Assembly (NCBI GenBank): GCA_002280485.1
Contig: NCED01000012.1
Location: 1 to 30,208 of the forward strand
DNA from: Caulobacterales bacterium 32-69-10
GTDB taxonomy: Bacteria; Pseudomonadota; Alphaproteobacteria; Caulobacterales; Caulobacteraceae
Direction: 5' to 3'
Length of the DNA: 30,208 bases
The notes under the pieces are model-generated. The model searched no databases, had not been told where the DNA came from, and saw only the letters and a list, made by a program, of their open reading frames with translations. Position numbers and translations under genes: made by a program. Positions 25,033-30,208 of the stretch are shown here, piece by piece. Numbering within the stretch: position 1 is the first letter of the stretch; each line of letters starts with the position of its first letter.

Positions 25033-25064
25033 CGCCGCGCGGACTTCGCGCGGCGGTTTTGTTT
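25033..25064 (+). terminator. Terminator-like hairpin in the rplY leader
   Basis: CGCCGCGCG (25033-25041) and CGCGCGGCG (25047-25055) pair perfectly around GACTT and are followed by GTTTTGTTT. This is the classic shape of an intrinsic terminator. It ends only about 20 bases before the rplY ATG, so it is either the real terminator of the upstream gene, with rplY starting just after, or an attenuator of rplY. Confidence 0.6.
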
Positions 25065-25084
25065 CCGACCCAAGAGCTATACCC

Positions 25085-25687
25085 ATGGCCGAAATCGTTC
25101 TGAACGTTGAAGTGCGCGAAAACACGGGCACCGGCGGCGCCCGCGCCGCGCGCCGTACCGGCAAGGTCCCCGGCGTTCTGTACGGCGGCCCGCTCGGCCC
25201 CGTGCCGATCGCGGTCGAACTCAACGCCTTCCGCAAGGCGCTGGTCACCGGCAAGCTGCTCGGTCACCTGGTGACCCTGTCGCACGAGGGCAAGAACCAG
25301 ACCGTCATCGCCAAGGACGTCCAGTTCCACCCGGTGTCGGATCTGCCGCTCCACTTCGACCTGTTCCGCGTCGAAGAGCACCAGCTGGTCAAGATCAACG
25401 TGCCGGTCCACTTCAAGCACCACGAGACCTCGCCGGGGCTGAAGCGCGGCGGCGCCCTCAACGTCGCCCGTCACGAAGTCGAGCTGTGGGCCCCGGCCGA
25501 CGAGATCCCCGAAGAGCTGATCGTCGATCTGGCCGGCCTCGAGATCGGCGACTCGGTCCGCATCAGCCAGGTCCCGATGGCCAAGGGCGTGAAGCCGGTC
25601 ATCGACCGCGACTTCGTGCTCGCCACCGTCACCGGCTCCTCGGCCTCCGCGTCCGAAGCCGCCGCGGCGGAAACCCCCGAGGCCTAA
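25085..25687 (+). CDS. rplY: 50S ribosomal protein L25 (TL5/CTC form)
   Basis: From the ATG at 25085 the protein is 200 aa; the upstream open frame crosses the hairpin and is unlikely to be coding. The N-terminal L25 domain (about 1-95; RENTGTGGARAARRTGKVPGV and VPIAVELNAFRKAL) binds 5S rRNA. The C-terminal TL5-type beta domain (about 100-185; VKINVPVHF and LKRGGALNVARHEVEL) is the longer general-stress or CTC form. An Ala/Ser/Glu-rich tail ends it. The pth gene follows in the same direction, a common pairing, but here a palindromic element of about 90 bases separates them. Confidence 0.95.
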   Translation: MAEIVLNVEVRENTGTGGARAARRTGKVPGVLYGGPLGPVPIAVELNAFRKALVTGKLLGHLVTLSHEGKNQTVIAKDVQFHPVSDLPLHFDLFRVEEHQLVKINVPVHFKHHETSPGLKRGGALNVARHEVELWAPADEIPEELIVDLAGLEIGDSVRISQVPMAKGVKPVIDRDFVLATVTGSSASASEAAAAETPEA

Positions 25688-25703
25688 GCGCCTCCCCTCC
25701 CCC

Positions 25704-25791
25704 TGTCATCCCGGTATTCGCGCCGGGACGAGGGGTTCTGCACCGGCCCCTGGGTCCCGGATAAGCGCTGACGCGCTTTCCGGGACGACAG
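25704..25791. repeat. REP-like palindromic intergenic element between rplY and pth
   Basis: The outer ends TGTCATCCCGG (25704-25714) and CCGGGACGACA (25780-25790) are inverted with one mismatch. Inside are two hairpins: TCCCGG/CCGGGA around 25709-25728, and GTCCCGG at 25754 pairing with CCGGGAC at 25787 through an AAGCGC/GCGCTT stem. The CATCCCGG...CCGGGACGAC style is one I associate with dispersed intergenic repeats of alphaproteobacteria. Only one copy is in the window, so dispersal cannot be shown here. Confidence 0.6.
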
Positions 25792-25803
25792 TATGGAGCG
25801 CCA

Positions 25804-26412
25804 ATGCTCATCCTGGCCGGGCTCGGCAATCCGGGCGCCAAATACGAAAAGAACCGCCACAACATCGGCTTCTTCGCCGTGGACGAGATCGCGCGCCGGT
25901 GGAGCTTCGGCCCCTGGCGGTCGCGCTTCCAGGGCCTGGCCTGCGAGGGCGCCGTCGGCGACCAGAAGATCCTGCTGCTCAAACCGCAGACCTTCATGAA
26001 CGAGAGCGGCCGCTCGGTGGGAGAGGCGCTGAAGTTCTTCAAGCTCAAGCCCGAGGAACTGGTCGTCTTCCACGACGAGCTCGACATGGCCCCGGGGCGC
26101 TTCCGCATGAAGCTGGGCGGCGGCGTGGCCGGCCACAACGGCCTGCGCTCCATCGGGGCCCAGATCGGGCCGGACTTCCGCCGGGCCCGGATGGGCATCG
26201 GCCACCCCGGCCACAAGGACCGGGTCCTCGGCCATGTGCTGTCCGACTTCCACAAGGTCGAGTGGCCGTGGGTGAAGGCCCTGTGCGAGGCCTGCGCCGA
26301 GGCCGCGCCCATGCTCGCCGCCGGCGAGGACGAGCGCTACCAGGCCGAGGTGATGCGCCTGGCGCCGGCGGAGAAGATGGATCCGCGCAAGACGGCGCGC
26401 GAAGAGCTTTAG
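25804..26412 (+). CDS. pth: Peptidyl-tRNA hydrolase
   Basis: A 202 aa protein of usual length with GGAG five bases before the [23 protein letters not shown] contains the conserved Asn and catalytic His; [20 protein letters not shown] (conserved Asp) and [12 protein letters not shown] complete the family pattern. It releases tRNA from peptidyl-tRNAs that drop off the ribosome, and is essential in many bacteria. It may share transcripts with rplY despite the palindromic element between them. Confidence 0.97.
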   Translation: MLILAGLGNPGAKYEKNRHNIGFFAVDEIARRWSFGPWRSRFQGLACEGAVGDQKILLLKPQTFMNESGRSVGEALKFFKLKPEELVVFHDELDMAPGRFRMKLGGGVAGHNGLRSIGAQIGPDFRRARMGIGHPGHKDRVLGHVLSDFHKVEWPWVKALCEACAEAAPMLAAGEDERYQAEVMRLAPAEKMDPRKTAREEL

Positions 26413-26443
26413 CGCCCGCGCCAAGGCCGCCTATATCTGACCC

Positions 26444-27181
26444 ATGTTCGGCCTTCCCCTCCCCCTGCTGCTCCTCGCCCTCGGCTTCACCATCGTCATG
26501 GCCGCCCATGTCGTCAGGACCGGCCAGGACACCTTCTGGCTGTGGATCATCATCATGGCGGCGCCGCTCGGCGGCCTGGCCTACCTCGCCATCATCGTCG
26601 TCCCCGGCTTCTTCCGGGGCGGGACCGCCCGCAAGGCCGCCAAGGGCGCCCGGCAGGCCCTGGACCCGCACCGCGACTACCGGGAGGCCAAGGCGGCGGT
26701 GGAGGACAGCCCGACGGTGCACAACCGCATGCGCCTGGCCGCCGCGGCCGGCGAACTCGGCCGCCACGACGAGGCCGAAGCCCTCTATCGCGAAGCCTCG
26801 CAGGGGGTGCACGCCGAGGACCCTGCCCTGCGCCTCGGCCGCGCCAAGGCGCTGATCGAGCTCGGCCGACCGGGGGAAGCCCTGCCCTTGCTGGAAGCCA
26901 TAGAGCGCGACGGCGAGGCGACCGCGCCGGTCACCCTGGCCTTCGCCCGCGCCTATCAGGGCCTGCAGAGGGTCGACGAGGCCGACCGGGCCTACCGTCT
27001 CGCCGCCCAGCGGAATCCGGGCCTGGAGGCCATCGCCCGCCACGCCGCCTTCCTGCGCGCCATCGGACGCAGGGGCGAGGCCGACGAGCTGCTGGCCGAG
27101 ATCGACCGCCGGGCCGCGCGCACCATCGGCCCGTTCCGCAAGGAAGCCCGCGCCTGGCGCGATCTGGCGGCTAGGGGCTGA
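26444..27181 (+). CDS. Membrane-anchored TPR-repeat protein
   Basis: A 245 aa protein. Two hydrophobic segments (about 5-22 and 32-55) anchor it in the inner membrane, and the rest (about 75-235) is helical with TPR-type pairs: AGELGRHDEAEALYREA, then LIELGRPGEALPLLEAI, then GLQRVDEADRAYRLA. Such scaffolds bind partner proteins, and the partner here is unknown. It lies 31 bases after pth, and the VOC gene begins at a TTG two bases after its stop, so the three may be one unit. Confidence 0.85.
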   Translation: MFGLPLPLLLLALGFTIVMAAHVVRTGQDTFWLWIIIMAAPLGGLAYLAIIVVPGFFRGGTARKAAKGARQALDPHRDYREAKAAVEDSPTVHNRMRLAAAAGELGRHDEAEALYREASQGVHAEDPALRLGRAKALIELGRPGEALPLLEAIERDGEATAPVTLAFARAYQGLQRVDEADRAYRLAAQRNPGLEAIARHAAFLRAIGRRGEADELLAEIDRRAARTIGPFRKEARAWRDLAARG

Positions 27182-27183
27182 GC

Positions 27184-27591
27184 TTGAGCGTCCTGATCAA
27201 TGTCGACGTCCCGGACATCAAGCGGGGCGTGGCCTTCTACACCCAGGCGTTCGGCCTGACGGTGCGGCGCAGGTTCGGTCGGGATGGGGTGGAGCTGGCC
27301 GGCTGGCCCGCCGCCCTGTTCCTGCTGAAGAAGGACGCCGGCACGATCGGCGCCGGGTCACAGCCGCGCGACTATGGCCGCCACTGGACCCCCGTCCACC
27401 TCGACGTGGTGGTCGAGGACATAGACGCGGCCCTGGCCCGCGCGGTCGCCGCCGGGGCCGTGGTGGAGCATGCGGTGGAGGCGGCCGTCTGGGGCAAGAT
27501 CGCCATGCTGGCCGACCCGTTCGGCCACGGCCTGTGCCTGATCCAGTTCCTGAACCGCGGCTACGACGAGATCGCCCCGCCGATCGCTTAG
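27184..27591 (+). CDS. VOC (glyoxalase/bleomycin-resistance/dioxygenase) family protein
   Basis: A 135 aa single VOC domain from a TTG start with AGGGG upstream. VDVPDIKRGVAFYTQAFGL opens the first beta-alpha-beta module, and HLDVVVEDIDAALARAVAAGA then DPFGHGLCLIQF make the second. VOC enzymes bind a divalent metal and act on varied small molecules; the substrate cannot be read from sequence. Its stop overlaps the convergent pirin stop by two bases. Confidence 0.88.
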   Translation: MSVLINVDVPDIKRGVAFYTQAFGLTVRRRFGRDGVELAGWPAALFLLKKDAGTIGAGSQPRDYGRHWTPVHLDVVVEDIDAALARAVAAGAVVEHAVEAAVWGKIAMLADPFGHGLCLIQFLNRGYDEIAPPIA

Positions 27592-28418
27592 AACCGGCCC
27601 TGCCGGAAGTCGTCGTAGGCCTGCATGACCTCTTCGCGGGTGTTCATCACGAAGGGGCCGCCCCAGGCCACCGGCTCGTTCAGGGGCTTGCCGGCGATCA
27701 GCAGCAGGCGCGCGTCGCTGGCCGCCTCGACCACGATCTCGTCGCCCTCGCCCATGAAGGCGGCGCCCAGGGCCTCGATGGTGCGCCCGGAGACGTTCAC
27801 CGCCCCCTCGTAGACCACCAGCATGGTGTTGCGGGCGCCGGACACCGGCTCCTCGAACCGCGACCCGGCCGGCATGACGATGTCGAAGAACAGGGCGTCG
27901 ACCGGACCGCCGCCGACCGGGCCGGCCGTGCCGGGCTCGGTCGCACCGGCGACCACCTTGACCTGCACCCCGCCGTCGCGGGTTTCGACCGGGATGAACT
28001 CCGCATCGAACTCCTGGTAGTCCGGGTCGGTCATCTTCATCTTGCCGGGCAGGTTCACCCACAGCTGGAAGCCGCGCATGCGCCCTTCGGTCTGCTCGGG
28101 CATTTCGGAGTGAACGATGCCGCGGCCGGCCCGCATCCACTGGATGCCGCCGGTCTGGATGATCCCCTCGCGCCCGGTGTTGTCCCCGTGGCGCATCTTG
28201 CCTTCGAGCATATAGGTCACGGTGTCGAAGCCGCGGTGCGGGTGCTCGGGGAAGCCGCCGATGTAGTCGCCCGGGTTCTCGGTGTTGAAGTGGTCGAGCA
28301 TCAGGAACGGATCGAACATCCGGGCGTCCTGGGTGCCCAGGACCCGGGTCATCTTCACCCCGGCGCCGTCGGACGTGGGCTGCCCGCGGGTCACCTTCAT
28401 CACCGGCCGAACGGTCAT
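27588..28418 (-). CDS. Pirin family protein
   Basis: A 276 aa bicupin. PEHPHRGFDTVTYMLEG and MRHGDNTG carry the metal-binding histidines, and GRGIVHSEMPE the fourth ligand pair, as in human pirin and E. coli YhhW. The second cupin is less conserved. Family members show quercetinase activity or act as redox-dependent cofactors; the role here is unknown. GGAG lies eight bases before its ATG. It is divergent from ychF and convergent with the VOC gene. Confidence 0.93.
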   Translation of the reverse strand: MTVRPVMKVTRGQPTSDGAGVKMTRVLGTQDARMFDPFLMLDHFNTENPGDYIGGFPEHPHRGFDTVTYMLEGKMRHGDNTGREGIIQTGGIQWMRAGRGIVHSEMPEQTEGRMRGFQLWVNLPGKMKMTDPDYQEFDAEFIPVETRDGGVQVKVVAGATEPGTAGPVGGGPVDALFFDIVMPAGSRFEEPVSGARNTMLVVYEGAVNVSGRTIEALGAAFMGEGDEIVVEAASDARLLLIAGKPLNEPVAWGGPFVMNTREEVMQAYDDFRQGRF

Positions 28419-28553
28419 GGCGTCTGCTCCTGCTCGTCAGGCCTTACGATATCGGACGACGGCGCGCCCGGCGCAAGCGCGGCTTACGTTGTAGTCGGGG
28501 GCCAAAGCCGCCATAAAGCCGGCCGCACAATTCCCCGAACCTTCGAGATCTGA

Positions 28554-29651
28554 ATGGCCCTCAAAGTCGCCATCGTCGGCCTGCCCAACGTCGGCAAGTC
28601 CACCCTTTTCAACGCCCTGACGCAGACCGCGGCGGCCCAGGCCGCCAATTACCCCTTCTGCACCATCGAGCCGAACGTCGGCGATGTGGCGGTGCCGGAG
28701 GCGCGGCTGGAGGCCCTGGCCAAGATCGCCGGCTCCAAGGAGATCATTCCGGCCCGCATCAACTTCGTCGACGTGGCCGGCCTGGTGCGCGGCGCCAGCA
28801 AGGGCGAGGGCCTGGGCAACCAGTTCCTGGCCACCATCCGCGACTGCGACGCCGTGGCCTTCGTGGCCCGCTGCTTCGTGGACGACGACATCACCCACGT
28901 CGAGGGCCGGGTCGATCCCCTGTCGGACCTGGAGATCATCGAGACCGAGCTGATGCTGGCCGACCTCGAGAGCCTGGAGAAGCGCAAGGACAACCTGGCC
29001 AAGCGGGCACAGCAGGGCGACAAGGAAAGCGCCCTGACCCTCAGCCTGGTCAAGCTGGCGCTGGAGCAGCTGGAGGCCGGCCGCCCCGCCCGCGCCGCCA
29101 AGGTGCCGCCCGAGGACGCCAAGGCCTGGCGGATGCTGCAGCTGATCACCTCCAAGCCGGCCCTCTATGTCTCCAACGTCGACGAAGGCTCGGCCGAGAA
29201 CGGCAACGAGCTGTCGGCCCTGGTCGCCGAGCGGGCGGCCCGCGACAAGGCGAAAGCCGTCGCCATCTCGGCCAAGATCGAGAGCGAGATCGCCATGCTC
29301 GACGCCGACGAGCGCGCCGAGTTCCTGGAGACCCTGGGCCTGGCCGAGCCCGGCCTGAACCGGATGATCCACGAGGCCTACGCCCTGCTGGGGCTGCAGA
29401 CCTATTTCACCGTCGGGCCCAAGGAGGCCCGGGCCTGGACCATCGCGGTGGGCGACACCGCCCCCCAGGCCGCCGGGGTGATCCACACCGACTTCGAGAA
29501 GGGTTTCATCCGCGCCGAGACCATCGCCTTCGACGACTATGTCCGCTTGAATGGCGAGGCGGGAGCCCGCGAGGCCGGCAAGATGCGGCTGGAAGGCAAG
29601 GAATACGTCGTCCGCGACGGCGACGTGATGCACTTCCGGTTCAACACCTAA
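28554..29651 (+). CDS. ychF: Redox-responsive ATPase/GTPase YchF (OLA1 family)
   Basis: A 365 aa protein. The P-loop [15 protein letters not shown] is followed by [20 protein letters not shown] (G3 region) and YVSNVDEGS in place of the canonical NKxD, the change that gives YchF its ATP preference. A coiled-coil insert (about 135-175) and a C-terminal TGS domain ([15 protein letters not shown] through [13 protein letters not shown]) complete it. It binds ribosomes and is linked to stress and translation control. It stands divergent from the pirin gene. Confidence 0.97.
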   Translation: MALKVAIVGLPNVGKSTLFNALTQTAAAQAANYPFCTIEPNVGDVAVPEARLEALAKIAGSKEIIPARINFVDVAGLVRGASKGEGLGNQFLATIRDCDAVAFVARCFVDDDITHVEGRVDPLSDLEIIETELMLADLESLEKRKDNLAKRAQQGDKESALTLSLVKLALEQLEAGRPARAAKVPPEDAKAWRMLQLITSKPALYVSNVDEGSAENGNELSALVAERAARDKAKAVAISAKIESEIAMLDADERAEFLETLGLAEPGLNRMIHEAYALLGLQTYFTVGPKEARAWTIAVGDTAPQAAGVIHTDFEKGFIRAETIAFDDYVRLNGEAGAREAGKMRLEGKEYVVRDGDVMHFRFNT

Positions 29652-29683
29652 CGGGTCCGGCGGCACAACGGAGGAAGCGTCCA

Positions 29684-30208
29684 ATGGCCGAGTACATCAT
29701 CCTCAACTCAAAGGTCGACGACGCGGAATTCTCCGCCCTGCACCTCCAGCCGAAGGGGACGCGCCGGGGCGGGGTTATCGTGCTGCAGGAGATCTTCGGG
29801 ATCGACCAGTACATCGAGAAGGACGCCGCCCGCTGGGCGGCGCTGGGCTTCGAGGTGCTGGCCCCGTCCCTGTTCGACCGCCAGGAGCCTGGCTACGTCG
29901 GCGAGCACGACGCCGAAGGCATCGCCACCGGTCTGAAGTACCTGCGGGCCAACGGCTTCGACAACGCCCTCGACGACATCTCGACCTGCATCGACTGGCT
30001 GCGGCCGCGCGGACCGGTCTTCCTGGTCGGCTACTGCTACGGCGGCTCCCTGGCCTGGATGGCGGCCTGCAAGCTCGGCGACCTCGCGGCGGCGTCCAGC
30101 TACTATGGCAGCCAGGTGCACAACCACGCCCACGACACGCCCCTGTGCCCGGTGATCCTGCACTTCGGGACCCAGGACAACGCCATCCCCCTGGCGCAGG
30201 TTCAGGGG
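29684..30208 (+). CDS. Dienelactone hydrolase family protein (3' end outside window)
   Basis: The first 175 residues are visible and the frame runs off the right edge. GGAGG lies about ten bases before the ATG. The alpha/beta-hydrolase features are E36 in LQEIFG, the nucleophile C118 in GYCYGG, and an aspartate in HFGTQDNAIP; the catalytic histidine would be beyond the window. Cysteine as nucleophile with the partner Glu is typical of dienelactone hydrolase rather than serine esterases. It may process carboxymethylenebutenolide-like lactones, but many members have other roles. It follows ychF after 32 bases. Confidence 0.9.
   Translation, partial: MAEYIILNSKVDDAEFSALHLQPKGTRRGGVIVLQEIFGIDQYIEKDAARWAALGFEVLAPSLFDRQEPGYVGEHDAEGIATGLKYLRANGFDNALDDISTCIDWLRPRGPVFLVGYCYGGSLAWMAACKLGDLAAASSYYGSQVHNHAHDTPLCPVILHFGTQDNAIPLAQVQG

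Overview
The window is GC-rich DNA from an alphaproteobacterium, most likely a member of the Caulobacteraceae (Caulobacter/Phenylobacterium group). This is inferred from the gene order of the central chemotaxis operon: receptor, STAS protein, cheY, cheA, cheW, cheR, cheB, cheY, cheD, then three accessory genes in the places of cheU, cheYIII and cheE. That order matches the main Caulobacter crescentus chemotaxis operon as I remember it. Other support is a FixL/FixJ pair, tightly packed genes with ATGA and TTGA overlaps, and GTG/TTG starts.

Left part (1-9234), sensory and regulatory. After the tail of a retropepsin-like protease gene comes a minus-strand cluster. It holds a soluble double-PAS chemoreceptor, a CheW one base downstream, and a transmembrane chemoreceptor. 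Upstream of it, also on the minus strand, are fixL and fixJ. FixL keeps the haem ligand and both key arginines of the oxygen-sensing PAS domain. A single-domain receiver is divergent from fixL, and a FixT-like feedback role is an inference. The fixL/receiver gap carries two copies of the inverted repeat TACGT-N6-ACGTA. Two convergent paralogous MarR regulators follow; the second has a perfect TGCACTA-N4-TAGTGCA palindrome just upstream. An AT-rich gap of about 300 bases leads to the main operon.

Middle (9235-18372), one plus-strand chemotaxis operon of 12 genes. Its receptor is a cytoplasmic globin-coupled (HemAT-type) sensor. Receptor, CheA and CheW form the array; two intact CheY proteins carry the output; CheR, CheB and CheD handle adaptation. 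The last three genes are unusual: a small helical protein with a CheZ/CheT-like D-x3-Q motif, a degenerate receiver with a FliM-like CheY-binding peptide at its C-terminus, and an uncharacterised CheE-like helical protein. With FixL nearby, the region reads as an oxygen and redox response neighbourhood linking aerotaxis with microaerobic gene control (inference).

Right part (18576-30208), mostly housekeeping: tRNA-Ile(CAT), a SIMPL-domain periplasmic protein, panD, lgt, a MidA-type methyltransferase, pgeF, prs, an unrecognised lipoprotein, rplY with a terminator-like hairpin in its leader, a REP-like palindrome, pth, a membrane TPR protein, a VOC protein, a pirin, ychF and the start of a dienelactone hydrolase gene. 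I see no insertion sequence, prophage or CRISPR array.
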